DNA from: an uncultured Clostridia bacterium | Lineage (GTDB): Bacteria; Bacillota; Clostridia; Christensenellales; Borkfalkiaceae | Direction of reading: 5' to 3' | Assembly: GCA_934278995.1 (NCBI GenBank) | Contig: CAKQWM010000006.1 | Span: 58,377 to 122,376 of the forward strand | Length of the DNA stretch: 64,000 nt | Part shown: positions 24,414-33,752 of the stretch, one piece after another | Position numbering within the stretch: the stretch's first letter is position 1 | Layout: the number at the start of each line of letters is the position of its first letter | Position numbers and translations under genes: made by a program | Notes under the pieces: generated by a model | Databases searched by the model: none | The model's input: only the letters and a program-made list of their open reading frames with translations | Told to the model about the DNA's origin: nothing

Positions 24414-24457
24414 TTTCCATACCCATTTCCATACCCTTTTATACCTTTTTCCATACC
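24414..24457 (-). promoter_or_regulatory. Array of four TTTCCATACC-like sites upstream of the solute-binding gene
   Basis: TTTCCATACC at 24414-24423, 24426-24435 and 24448-24457, plus a TTTTATACC variant at 24437-24445. The common ATACC ends are spaced 12, 10 and 12 bases, near one helical turn. The array lies 44-87 bases upstream of the start codon. It is a candidate binding site for the LuxR-type protein of the same operon; this is inference. Confidence 0.4.
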
Positions 24458-24654
24458 TTTTTGAAAGGCGGGGCAAAAAAGCGATAAAAAAATTTGAAAA
24501 AAATTTTAGTTTTCCATATCTTTCGCGCTGTCGGGTAGGGGACAAATAAAACGAATGCACGTATAATTTATTTGTAAAGCGAACCGTTCGTTTGAAATTG
24601 CCCGAATTTTTTAAAGGTTTTTAAAATTTTCAACCGATTTGTTAAATCGAAAAA

Positions 24655-25290
24655 TCCTTGTCAGGCTCCACCTGGTAGGGCAATTCCCCTTACTAAGGGG
24701 AGTGTCAACGAAGTTGACGAGAGGATTGCCGTCTGCGGCTTAGCAAAGCTGTCGGCAAAGCCGACTGAGGAGGTTGGAAAGCGGATGAGGTTGGAAAAGA
24801 TTATATAGCCACCCTCATCAGGCTCTACGAGCCAGCTTCTCCCACAGGGTGAAGCCTTTCACAATCCACGCGACCTTATCAGGCTCCACCTGGTAGGGGG
24901 AGCTGTCGCGTTAGCGACTGAGGAGGTTGGAAAGCGGATGAGGTTGGAAAGTGGATGAGGTTGGAAAAGATTATATAGCCACCCTCATCAGGCTCTACGA
25001 GCCAGCTGTCCGCCTCGGTCTTACGACCTTCGGGCTACGGCTACAAACAGCGCACTGTGCTGTTTGTTTAACGCCTGCGCACCCCCACAGGGTGAAGCCT
25101 TGCGACCTTTAAGCCTCCTTTGTGCAAAGGGAGGTGGCGCGCGTCAGCGCGACGGAGGGATTGTTATTATAATTCTTAACGCCGACTATCGTCGGCTACA
25201 CCTCATCAGTCAACGAAGTTGACAGCTTCCTCCTCCGAGGGGAAGCCTTTCGCCTTGCACGCCGACCGAAGGGAGCAATTTCTTAAATTA
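24655..25290 (+). repeat. Left island-flanking cluster of dispersed repeats
   Basis: A mosaic of short modules that recur at 41.5-42.4 kb in the same orientation: CACCCTCATCAGGCTCTACG with CCCACAGGGTGAAGCC; CAAACAGCGCACTGTGCTG; GCCGACTATCGTCGGCTAC; and GGGAGGTGGCGCG...GACGGAGG. Many modules are locally palindromic (CAGCGCACTGTGCTG, GCCGACTATCGTCGGC). No protein, transposase or tRNA is present. Confidence 0.85.
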
Positions 25291-25360
25291 TTATAACATA
25301 AAGTAAACCTAAAAGCAAGGGCGGAAGGCAAAATTTTACGAAACAAATACACACATACGG

Positions 25361-25455
25361 AACAAAATTTTACGAAACAAAATTTCACGAAACAAAATTT
25401 TACGGAACAAAATTTTACCGAACAAAATTTCACGAAACAAAATTTTACGAAACAA
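25361..25455 (+). repeat. 15-base tandem repeat
   Basis: Six units of AACAAAATTTTACGA with single-base variants from 25361 to 25450, with partial units on both sides. Read on the minus strand it gives (KFCSV)n, which is the origin of a spurious frame. Confidence 0.9.
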
Positions 25456-25526
25456 ATACATATACAAAACAGATACGTACAAAAAACAAATATATAACGT
25501 TCAAAAACAAAAAAAGAGGTGCGCTT

Positions 25527-25919
25527 ATGTCAGACAACGCATACACGGCAAATTACGAAGTAACTACCGACGCCGTCGGCAACAAGACGGTTTCGTTTTT
25601 TTGCGCGTCGTCGGGGATGCTCGTTTACAAATCAACGCCTAAGTCTTTTGCTAACGACGAAGAAGCCGTACAAACGGCGTGGAACGAGGAGGGTAAACAC
25701 CATTTCGACAAATGCCACAAGTGCGGTAAATACGTATCGTCCGTAATGTATAACGCGGACGTTCTTTGTTGCGTTGACTGCGCCCCGTGGGAGGACCTCC
25801 CCGTATATTGCAAAAATTGCGGTGAAAAAGTCCGCGAGGGCGACGTTTTCTGTCACAAGTGCGGAAAAATTCTTATGTACGGGGAACTTACGTACGGAGG
25901 TGACGATTATGATAATTGA
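25527..25919 (+). CDS. Small protein with C-terminal double zinc ribbon
   Basis: A 130-residue cytoplasmic-looking protein without signal peptide. Residues ~60-130 hold three Cys pairs of zinc-ribbon type: CHKCGKYV with CCVDC, and CKNCGEKV with CHKCGKIL. The N-terminal 55 residues (NYEVTTDAVGNKTVSFFCASSGMLVYKS) are a small beta-rich segment that I do not recognise. Start ATG at 25527 follows AAAGAGGTG. It overlaps the next zinc-ribbon gene by 11 bases, so the two are translated together. It heads the accessory island; a role in binding nucleic acid or protein is possible but not shown. Confidence 0.7.
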   Translation: MSDNAYTANYEVTTDAVGNKTVSFFCASSGMLVYKSTPKSFANDEEAVQTAWNEEGKHHFDKCHKCGKYVSSVMYNADVLCCVDCAPWEDLPVYCKNCGEKVREGDVFCHKCGKILMYGELTYGGDDYDN

Positions 25920-26178
25920 GATTACCGAATCCTCAAAGCGCACGGCAATGGAAAAATACGGTTTCGGCGAAGACGCTATGAAAAAAATCAAAGTGTGTCC
26001 TTCTTGCAAGGCGGCGCAGTCGGCGGAAGACAAAAATTGCGCTTATTGCGGGGCGCGGTTACCCGAACAGACGCTTTTCGATTTATACAGTCAAAGACAC
26101 GTCGTTTGCAAAACCTGCGGTGAAGTTCTGGCGCGGAGAACAAAATTTTGTCCGCAATGCGGAAAACGCGTAAATTAA
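25909..26178 (+). CDS. Small double zinc-ribbon protein
   Basis: 89 residues from ATG at 25909. This start is chosen over longer frames because GGAGGTGA lies directly upstream and because it gives the 11-base overlap with the preceding zinc-ribbon gene. Four CxxC pairs are visible: CPSC...CAYCGARLP and CKTCGEVL...CPQCGKRVN, i.e. two zinc ribbons linked by LFDLYSQRH. No signal peptide or membrane helix. Such double ribbons are common in proteins of unknown function in Firmicutes. Probably a partner of the preceding gene. Confidence 0.65.
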   Translation: MIIEITESSKRTAMEKYGFGEDAMKKIKVCPSCKAAQSAEDKNCAYCGARLPEQTLFDLYSQRHVVCKTCGEVLARRTKFCPQCGKRVN

Positions 26179-26189
26179 ACGCTTTTCTG

Positions 26190-26345
26190 CGCCGTTAAAA
26201 AAGGTTTTAAGTCGCGTATGCGACGGAAAATTCCCCACTATTAACCCCACTATTAAAACGTATAACAAAAAAACGCAACTATCACAAAGCAAAAACACAA
26301 ACGTTAAAAAAGATTTTAAGTCGCGTATGCGACGGAAAGATATTT
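26190..26345 (+). repeat. Duplicated element with TCGCGTATGCGA palindrome ahead of the surface-protein genes
   Basis: Two copies of about 35 bases (GTTAAAAAAG[G/A]TTTTAAGTC followed by GCGTATGCGACGGAAA), at about 26196-26231 and 26304-26339. Each contains TCGCGTATGCGA. The second copy ends about 30 bases before the start of the next gene. Could be an operator pair or leader element. Confidence 0.6.
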
Positions 26346-26372
26346 GTAAAAAAACGAAAAGGAGATAATGTT

Positions 26373-29300
26373 ATGACGTTTGTCAAAACGAACAAAACAA
26401 AACTTTTTACGCTTATTTTAGGGCTTACAGCGTGCCTTGCGCTTGTTTTCGGTATATGGTTAGTCAAACCGCAGACGGCTAAAGCCGATACTACGACGAT
26501 TGACACGCTCGAAGTAGCGTTCAAAAAAGCGGACGTCGGCGTCAGCCTTGCCGAGGTTTTCGACTTTGCCGACGAAACTAATAAAACGCTCAAAGTACCC
26601 GCGGGCGCAAACTATACGGCAACGCTCTTATTCGTATCAAAAAACGGACAAATGACAACGTTGTGGCAAAAAGACAAAGCGTTGTTCCCGTGGAGCAAGG
26701 TTGAAAATCAGCTTATCGAGCAGAAAGTTGCCTATTGCATCCGCGTTCGTTTTGTGCTTAAAGAAAACTATAAACTGTCCAAAGACGTTGACGTATTGAA
26801 AAGAAAACTTAAAGTTTCCGGAGTGGAGTTCGGCAAAGGTAAAGACGTAGAGCTTTGGGACATTACCGGGCAATTCGCCGATTTAACTGCAGTAGATATG
26901 GACTTCATTATTTCAAAAGGTATGACGTACGTAGGCTATCAACAAACAATATATCCCAAAATCGGAGTAGAGGTAACGGGGAAAATCGGCACGCTTTACA
27001 CCGATACGGGTATATGGCTGAGGGGCGCGCCCGGTCCATATACGTATGAGGCAAAGATTGCTCCCGTTGGCATGGAAGTTCAACCAAGCAACGTTTTTGA
27101 CGAATCGACTTGTTATTATCGTATAACGGCGGTTAACGCTATGGATGAAGGTACGATATATATCACGGCAACGGCGGCGGACGGACAAAAATGCGATATT
27201 CCCGTTAGGATAGCAGCCGTTTCCGGCGGACACGAGCATACCTGGGTTGAAAAAATCGAAAAAATAGATCGGGAATATCACGGCTACACAAAATGCTCCG
27301 CGAAAGATTGCCCCGGCGTTTGCGTGCAATTAGACAAAGGCTCGGGATACGAAAAGCATGATTTCTACAATGGTTGCACGGCAAAATGCAGAAAGTGCGG
27401 AGACCTTAACAATCCGGACGCAAAGCATAGTTTTACTGCCGCGCCCGACGAGGACGACGACACTTGCCACGTTAAAAAATGCGATTGCGGTGAAATCGAA
27501 AAGGACGAAAGCGGTAATATATACAAGGAAAAACACAGCGGCGGAATACAAACGTGTCTTAGCGGCGCTAAGTGCGACGCTTGCGGTAAAGAGTATCTTG
27601 CCGCTACGGGGCATAAGTACGAATTCAGATATTTCAGAAAAGACGACGGCTCTTATATGCACTACGGTTTCTGCAAATACTGCGGACTGAGAGACGAAAA
27701 ACTCGAACATAATCCGCGTGGTGGCAAGGCAACCTGTCAAAAGCGCGCAACGTGTAATTTTACTTACAACGGCGACGTTTGCGGTTGCGAATACGGCGAC
27801 TTCAACGCGCATAATTTCGTGGGAGGTTTCTGCACCGAGTGTTCGTCCGACGAGTATATCAAAAAAGTCGTAATCGACGTGCCCGAATTTTACTTAGGTA
27901 TGGAGTATAGCCCGCTGTTTTATCCAAACGTTACGGAAGGCAACGTCATCAATTTGGGAATTTTTTACTACAAGGCGTCTTCCGATCGCGACGCCAACGA
28001 CACGTTGTGTAACATCAGCGATAGTAATACGGTACGTATTACCAACAACAGCGTAATGTTTTACGCTTTCAAACCGCACTCAACCTGCAAATTTCCCGAC
28101 AGCGTTGACGATATAGACGTCACGGTAACCAACGGCGAAATTCTGAGTAAACAGATAAGAGATCACGACGGCGCGCTGACCGTTCTCGTGTTGTTGCGCG
28201 TCGAAAACGCCGTTCAATCGTTAGATATCGACGTTTCGCAACCCATTGCGGGGCATTTGCCCGAAACGCTTAAAATCACCGAGAAAAACGGTTGCTCCGT
28301 AACGATAGACAAAACAAGCATAGGTCCGCTTGTTGACGGCGTGTTTTATAAAGAAGTCCCGTGCGAAGTCAAATTTACGGTTACCGCGCCCGAGGGGAAA
28401 GTTTTTCCCGCGTTAAAATATTGGGCTATGGAAAAATGGCTTTGCGATTTGAGCATTACGGGCGGTAAGTTGATGACTTGCGAGCAAAGCACGGATTATA
28501 AGACGTTGACTTTCCGCATACAGACGAGAAAAGCAACTGTTTGCCCGCATGAAGAAGTTATTCTTACGGAAGCGGGAAAACTCGCAACCTGCACCGAGGA
28601 CGGCGTTAAAGATAAATACTCCTGCAAAGGCTGCGGAAAAGCGTTTTTCGACGCCGCCTGCACTCTCGAATGGAAAGAAGCGGACTCCGTAATCTCCGCG
28701 GCGGGGCATAATTTCTCTACCGTATATACCGTGGAAAAGGACACGCACTACTTCAAATGTAAAAACTGCGACGCTAAAAAAGACGAATCCGCTCATGCTT
28801 ACGGAACGCTCGTTGCCGAAATAAAGCCTACCTGTATGCAACACGGCGTAAAGGCGCATTATGAATGTTTGGCTTGCAAAAAACTTGCGGACGAAAACAT
28901 GCAGGAAACTACGTTGGAAAATCTGAAACTGCCCGTTAATCCCGTAGGACACAGTTATGATTTCTGGAAGGAAGAAGTGCCTGCCACCGAGGAAAACAAC
29001 GGCGAAAAAGCCCACAAGGATTGTAAGCTCTGCGGAAAGCATTTTGACGCGAGCGATAAAGAAATGACGAGTTTTGACATTATAATTCCTAAAATAGGTT
29101 CTCATAAAGTGGTTATCGACGACGATAATAAAATCTACGAGGAAGGAAAAACCGTTACGGCAATCGCAAAAGAAGCCGAAGAAGGCAAAGTATTCGCAGG
29201 GTGGAAGGACGAAAGCGGAAAAATCGTCAGCACCGAAAAGAATTATACCTTTAAGGTTACGGGAGAAACAACTCTTACCGCCGTGTATGAAGATAAACCC

Positions 29301-29474
29301 GAAGTTAAGCCGAATAAAAACGGCGGTCTTTCGGGCGGACAGATTGCGGGCATAGTAATAGGAACGGTCGCGGTTTTAGGTGTCGGCGGATTTGCCGTTC
29401 TTTGGTTCGCAATAAAGAAAAAGACTTTTGCAGACTTAGTCGCCGCAATCAAAGGCAACCGAAAAAACGGATAA
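26373..29474 (+). CDS. Secreted Cys-rich surface protein with C-terminal membrane anchor
   Basis: A 1,033-residue protein. Residues 1-38 are a signal peptide with cleavage after TAKA. The body contains many Cys/His pairs in recurring modules (CSAKDCPGVC, CRKCGDL, CDCGE, CDACGKEYLAATGHKYEF, CKYCGLRDEKLEHN, CKGCGKAF, CKNCDAKKDESAHAYG, CKLCGKHF), each followed by a GHxY/F-like turn. An InlB-type B-repeat lies near residues 920-965 (VFAGWKDESGKIVSTEKNYTF). A GGQIAGIVIGTVAVLGVGGF membrane helix and a basic tail end the protein. There is no LPXTG motif, so it is held by the helix. Modules could bind zinc or form disulfides. Start ATG has AAAAGGAGATAA upstream. Function unknown; probably cell-envelope contact. 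Confidence 0.8.
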   Translation: MTFVKTNKTKLFTLILGLTACLALVFGIWLVKPQTAKADTTTIDTLEVAFKKADVGVSLAEVFDFADETNKTLKVPAGANYTATLLFVSKNGQMTTLWQKDKALFPWSKVENQLIEQKVAYCIRVRFVLKENYKLSKDVDVLKRKLKVSGVEFGKGKDVELWDITGQFADLTAVDMDFIISKGMTYVGYQQTIYPKIGVEVTGKIGTLYTDTGIWLRGAPGPYTYEAKIAPVGMEVQPSNVFDESTCYYRITAVNAMDEGTIYITATAADGQKCDIPVRIAAVSGGHEHTWVEKIEKIDREYHGYTKCSAKDCPGVCVQLDKGSGYEKHDFYNGCTAKCRKCGDLNNPDAKHSFTAAPDEDDDTCHVKKCDCGEIEKDESGNIYKEKHSGGIQTCLSGAKCDACGKEYLAATGHKYEFRYFRKDDGSYMHYGFCKYCGLRDEKLEHNPRGGKATCQKRATCNFTYNGDVCGCEYGDFNAHNFVGGFCTECSSDEYIKKVVIDVPEFYLGMEYSPLFYPNVTEGNVINLGIFYYKASSDRDANDTLCNISDSNTVRITNNSVMFYAFKPHSTCKFPDSVDDIDVTVTNGEILSKQIRDHDGALTVLVLLRVENAVQSLDIDVSQPIAGHLPETLKITEKNGCSVTIDKTSIGPLVDGVFYKEVPCEVKFTVTAPEGKVFPALKYWAMEKWLCDLSITGGKLMTCEQSTDYKTLTFRIQTRKATVCPHEEVILTEAGKLATCTEDGVKDKYSCKGCGKAFFDAACTLEWKEADSVISAAGHNFSTVYTVEKDTHYFKCKNCDAKKDESAHAYGTLVAEIKPTCMQHGVKAHYECLACKKLADENMQETTLENLKLPVNPVGHSYDFWKEEVPATEENNGEKAHKDCKLCGKHFDASDKEMTSFDIIIPKIGSHKVVIDDDNKIYEEGKTVTAIAKEAEEGKVFAGWKDESGKIVSTEKNYTFKVTGETTLTAVYEDKPEVKPNKNGGLSGGQIAGIVIGTVAVLGVGGFAVLWFAIKKKTFADLVAAIKGNRKNG

Positions 29475-29786
29475 TAAATCAAAGTTAAACAAAATAGATA
29501 ATAAATTGAAGTTAAGCAAAAAACTGCTGACACAAAAAACAAAAAACCCGCCTATAAGTCGATTATCGACCTAAAATAGGCAGAAAAACAGCATTACAAC
29601 GTTTGAAAATCAAAACACAAATCACAACAGGCAACAAAAAACAAAAACTACAACAAGCACAAAAATCACAAATCGCAACAAGCACAAAAACACAAATCGT
29701 AACAAACAATAAAAATCACGAATCGCAACAAACAACAAAAACAAAAAAATCAAAAAAACTCTAAAAAATAAAAAAGGAGAAGAACT
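29475..29786. other. Gap with palindrome copy and degenerate tandem repeats
   Basis: 312 bases. A short duplication (ATAATAAATCAAAGTTAA / ATAATAAATTGAAGTTAA) comes first. Then a dispersed-palindrome copy at 29550-29586 (CGCCTATAAGTCGATTATCG) and degenerate repeats of AAATCACAAATCGCAACAA to about 29755. Only AAAGGAG before the next start has an evident role. Confidence 0.6.
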
Positions 29787-32700
29787 ATGAGAAACAAATT
29801 ACTCGGCATTACGCTGGCGCTTGTAATCGCGTTATTCTTAGGTTGTTTCGCAAGTTGCAGTTGCACGGGTTGCAACGGCTGCGGAAAACAGAACGAATTA
29901 AAAAGCGAAACGGGCATTACACTTACGGGGGGCGACTTCGCAAGAGGCGCCAGGCTCGTTACCGAAAAGTTAAATAATACCGCTGAAAAAGTAAGCAAAG
30001 CGTTGGAATTATTACCGAAAGAGTGCGAGGCTCTCGCCGAAACCGAAATTGCGGCGATAGACATTTCGGTATTTTCCGACGGCGTCAAAGTTCAACCGAA
30101 CGGCAAAGTAAAAGTTACCGTCCCCGCACCGTTAAAAGACGTTGTCAAATACTCTGTTTACCACGTTAAAAACGACAGTGAGGCTGAAAAACTCGACTGC
30201 GAAACAAAAGACGGCAAAGTTACTTTTGAAACCGATTCTTTTTCCGTTTTCGTCTTTACCGATTCCGAAAAAGAAGGCGTAAAACACGTCGTTAAAGTCG
30301 CGGGAACCGGCGAGGGAAGCGTTAACTTCAAAGCGTTCAGATTATTCTCGCAGATAAAATATAACTTGCAAAAAGGCGAAGAGCAGGAATTTTACGTGTC
30401 GAAAGCCGTTGATCTTACCCTGAACGCCGAGCCTGTGCGCGACGTTTCGACTTTCGTTGGTTGGTTCAACAGCATTGACGGCGTTATGGAAGCGGAGCCT
30501 TTCTCCACCGACAAACAGATACGAGTTTACGTAGAAGAGGAACGCAATATAGTTGCCGTTTTCGCCACCGATTTTACCGGAGTTTATCAGATCTGGAACT
30601 TCCCCGGGCTTTCCGGCATGCCGGTAGGTTTCAGTGACGGAAGAGTTGCTCGCTCCGTTTACGTAAGACCGAATTCCGATATGAAAATCGACGTAAGCGC
30701 GTTGGTATTAAAGGCGCTTAAACGCGATATTTTCGGTAAAATGTTATTCGTAACGGTATCTCCCGAAGATTACGTGGTCGAAGGACTTGACAAAATAGAT
30801 TACGATAAAGAAGGCACTTACGTAGTTACATACGCCTTAAAACACGACGAAACCATTACGACGAGCATATCGGTTAACGTTTCCGCCGATAACGCCGAGC
30901 GCGTCGCAAGAGCAAGCAACGGCGGAAAGTTCTACGTCGGCGACGACAGCGTTAACACTATCGATTATAAAAACTTCCTTGAAGTTCCCGTTACGGAAGA
31001 ATGTGAGGTTACCGCAATAGCGGACGACAAACACTATTTCGACGGCTGGTACGAATACGAGGAAGGCGGTATTGTCGGCAATTTGGTTTCCGACAAACCT
31101 ACTTACGTATTCGCTCCGAACGCAGGGGATTTTAAGATTATAGCGATGTTCAAGATAAAACCCGCTTACTCGAACCTTAAAGGCGTATATGCGCTTGGTT
31201 TGTTCCCCGGTCAATCGAACATTCCCGTCGGCGAAAAAGAAGAGATTGTTTCGGAACTGCATTATAAACCGGGCGCGCCCGTAATAGATCTTCTTAAGGT
31301 GGAAGTAAGAGGGCTTCGTCGCACGGCGGACGACAAAAATCTCGAATTCGTAAAACTCAATTACGGCGATTACGTCATAGATTACGACGGCTTGGATTTC
31401 CATAAAGACGGCTCTTATTTCGTAAGGTATAAGGTTCCCGATACTACTATAGACGCGCTCCTGAGGATTTACGTTTCCGCAAACCACGCCTACCTTACCG
31501 TGGAATTTGAAGGCAACGGCAGTCTCAAAGTTGAACGCTACGATGAAGGAATTTTGACGGAAAGCGGCGTTCAATACAAATTGAATTATTTCGTAACTTA
31601 TGATTTCAGAACGGTTACGGCTCTTCCCGCAGACGGGTATAAATTCGTCGGCTGGTACGTTGCGGACGATAACGGCGTATTCGGCGAAGAACCTTTCCTG
31701 ACCGACACAACCTACATATTTAAACAGACCGGTAAAGACGTACGCGTTAAAGCCGTGTTTGCCGAAATTATAACCGGTTTAACCGTAACCTGCGAAGGCT
31801 TTGAAAACAACAATTTCAATTACAACTTAAAAGAAAAAGCAAAACCCGATCTTGAAAAAATCGTAGTTAAATCGGATACGGGTAAAGTAATGGACGCATC
31901 AGTGTATATCGTCGATGCAAGCGCAGTCGATTATACTAAGACAGGCGAGCATCAAATAGTCGTAACTTATAAATACGACCGTTCGATAAGCGCGATCCTT
32001 ACCGTAACCGTACCTCAAGCCCAGACGTATTCTTACGTTGAACGAGATCAGACCGGCGGAATTAACGGCGTTATCAAAAAGAACGGCGAAGTAGTAGTAC
32101 ATACTCCCGACGGATACGAAAAATTCTTAGATCTCGGAAGCACTCTTACGCTTACCGCCGAACCCGCTCAGGGTTATAAATTCGTCGGCTGGTTCGTAAA
32201 TCACTCTATAAACGATGAAAAGAAGTTTTATTCCGCCAACACGACCGAAACCTTCACCGTAACCGACGACACCTATATTTACGCGCGGTTCGCCGAAAAG
32301 GATAAGGTTACCTTAACCGTTATCGCGGGCGAAAACGGAAACGTTTATTACAATAGCGTCGGATATTCTACCCCCGAAAAGCAACTGAAATTCGTGGTTG
32401 CCGAAGGCTCATCGGTTCAAGTTTCGGCAAGCGGAGCGACCGCTTACTTCAATTTTGTCGGCTGGTACGACGGCGAAGACGAAACCGCCGCGCTTATTTC
32501 CAAGAAAGACGTTTACGAGTTCACCGTAACTAAAGACACCGTAGTTTACGCAAGATTCGACTATGCGTTCTTCGTCACTGCGAGAATAGAAAGTGACGGC
32601 GCGGGCGAGTTCGTGGGCGAAGGCATTACCGAAAACGGCTTTTATGTCGATAATCTGCCCTACAATGCAAACGTTACCGTAGAAGTTAAACCCAACGCCG

Positions 32701-33668
32701 GCTACAGCTTCATAGGCTGGTTCCCCGCTTCCGATAGCGAAGGTTACGTTGCGGACGCGTTGATTTCATCAAAACTTAAATACACCTTTAACGTAAGCGA
32801 AAAAACAGGCAACGTTCATCTGACCGCTTTATTCAGAGCAACCGTTACCGAAGTTAAGTTAGAGGAAACCGAAGACTTCGGACTCAGGATAGTTGACGGC
32901 AAACCGGTTACCGAGTACGTTATGGAATTAAACCAACAAATTTTCTTCGATTACGAAGGTCACCCCTTGCTCGGAAAGACCGGCGAAACCTATCAACGCC
33001 TTATTCGCGGCTTAGAGTACGCTGTCGAAAGCGATATCGACTTAAGTAAAGCAGGCACCTACACGATAACTTACACCTATCTTGCCAACCCCGAATTAAA
33101 AGCGACTATCACGGTAAAAGTGATTGAAACGGGATACTTCATTGCGTGGCCCGATTCGTACGAAGGCGGACGCATCACCGAAAACGGGCAGACGGCTGAA
33201 TTCGGCAACGGCAGAGTGGTGGAAAAAGGCACACAGATAACCCTGACCGCCGAAGCAAACGAAGGCTACAACTTTGTCGGCTGGTACTACTATAACGAAG
33301 ACCTTCCCGAAACGTTTATTACCGACGAGGCTACTCACGTCTTTACGGTAAGCGGAACGATGCGCGTACTCGCTAAATTCGTTCAAAAGGAAATGTATAA
33401 CTTTCACGCCTACGTAAATCCTTATGACGCAGGTCGCATCACCGAAAACGGGCAAGTCGTAGAATTCGCTAACGGCAGAATGGTGGAAAAAGGCACTCAG
33501 ATAACTTTGACCGCCGAAGCAAATGAAGGCTACAGATTCGTCGGCTGGTATAAATCCGTTGGCGATCAGACCGAAGAACTCATCTCGCCCGACGCAACTT
33601 ACGTCTTTACCGTTAACGACAGTACGTACGTTTACGCTAAATTTGAAAAAACGGAAACTACCAACTGA
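29787..33668 (+). CDS. Large lipoprotein with InlB-type B-repeats
   Basis: A 1,293-residue exported protein with a lipoprotein-type signal (ALVIALFLGC, C20; C24 is an alternative) followed by a Cys/Gly-rich stretch. Residues ~38-165 are a beta domain shared with the gene at 39.2 kb (IDISVFSDGVKVQPNGKVKVTVP ... FETDSFSVFV). The rest alternates Big_3-like segments (YDKEGTYVVTYAL, FHKDGSYFVRYKV) with divergent B-repeats of the YKFVGWYxxDDxGVF...YVFxxxxD type; at least eight are visible. The last two B-repeats are nearly identical (ITENGQ...VEKGTQITLTAEANEGY). It probably extends from the cell surface. Its 3' end has been copied to 36.5 kb. Ligand unknown. Confidence 0.8.
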   Translation: MRNKLLGITLALVIALFLGCFASCSCTGCNGCGKQNELKSETGITLTGGDFARGARLVTEKLNNTAEKVSKALELLPKECEALAETEIAAIDISVFSDGVKVQPNGKVKVTVPAPLKDVVKYSVYHVKNDSEAEKLDCETKDGKVTFETDSFSVFVFTDSEKEGVKHVVKVAGTGEGSVNFKAFRLFSQIKYNLQKGEEQEFYVSKAVDLTLNAEPVRDVSTFVGWFNSIDGVMEAEPFSTDKQIRVYVEEERNIVAVFATDFTGVYQIWNFPGLSGMPVGFSDGRVARSVYVRPNSDMKIDVSALVLKALKRDIFGKMLFVTVSPEDYVVEGLDKIDYDKEGTYVVTYALKHDETITTSISVNVSADNAERVARASNGGKFYVGDDSVNTIDYKNFLEVPVTEECEVTAIADDKHYFDGWYEYEEGGIVGNLVSDKPTYVFAPNAGDFKIIAMFKIKPAYSNLKGVYALGLFPGQSNIPVGEKEEIVSELHYKPGAPVIDLLKVEVRGLRRTADDKNLEFVKLNYGDYVIDYDGLDFHKDGSYFVRYKVPDTTIDALLRIYVSANHAYLTVEFEGNGSLKVERYDEGILTESGVQYKLNYFVTYDFRTVTALPADGYKFVGWYVADDNGVFGEEPFLTDTTYIFKQTGKDVRVKAVFAEIITGLTVTCEGFENNNFNYNLKEKAKPDLEKIVVKSDTGKVMDASVYIVDASAVDYTKTGEHQIVVTYKYDRSISAILTVTVPQAQTYSYVERDQTGGINGVIKKNGEVVVHTPDGYEKFLDLGSTLTLTAEPAQGYKFVGWFVNHSINDEKKFYSANTTETFTVTDDTYIYARFAEKDKVTLTVIAGENGNVYYNSVGYSTPEKQLKFVVAEGSSVQVSASGATAYFNFVGWYDGEDETAALISKKDVYEFTVTKDTVVYARFDYAFFVTARIESDGAGEFVGEGITENGFYVDNLPYNANVTVEVKPNAGYSFIGWFPASDSEGYVADALISSKLKYTFNVSEKTGNVHLTALFRATVTEVKLEETEDFGLRIVDGKPVTEYVMELNQQIFFDYEGHPLLGKTGETYQRLIRGLEYAVESDIDLSKAGTYTITYTYLANPELKATITVKVIETGYFIAWPDSYEGGRITENGQTAEFGNGRVVEKGTQITLTAEANEGYNFVGWYYYNEDLPETFITDEATHVFTVSGTMRVLAKFVQKEMYNFHAYVNPYDAGRITENGQVVEFANGRMVEKGTQITLTAEANEGYRFVGWYKSVGDQTEELISPDATYVFTVNDSTYVYAKFEKTETTN

Positions 33669-33684
33669 CCGTCTCCTGTTAAAA

Positions 33685-33717
33685 CGAAGCGGGTAAGCGA
33701 AAAAATTACCCGCTTCG
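33685..33717 (+). other. Intercistronic hairpin without T tract
   Basis: CGAAGCGGGTAA (33685-33696) pairs perfectly with TTACCCGCTTCG (33706-33717). The following bases are GACAAAAACC, so it is unlikely to be a standard terminator. It may protect or punctuate a polycistronic mRNA. An equal copy is at 36590-36622. Confidence 0.7.
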
Positions 33718-33752
33718 GACAAAAACCATTCTAAACAAAAGGAGTTAAATTT

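Larger units (their letters stand above)
24458..25526. other. Gene-free stretch made of repeats
   Basis: About 1.07 kb without a credible gene. It contains the left non-coding repeat cluster (24655-25290) and a 15-base tandem repeat (25361-25455). The only long minus-strand frame here is generated by the tandem repeat and is not accepted. Confidence 0.7.

Noticed and set aside
24655..25290. Insertion sequence or MITE with terminal inverted repeats
   Set aside because: Modules are mosaic and partly palindromic, but no consistent termini, target-site duplication or transposase frame could be seen.
25206..25433. Minus-strand frame coding for (KFCSV)n
   Set aside because: It is a translation of the 15-base tandem repeat; no ribosome-binding site, promoter or conserved context.
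30837..31574. Minus-strand 245-residue frame within the B-repeat lipoprotein
   Set aside because: Antisense shadow of a supported gene; no start signals or recognisable domain.
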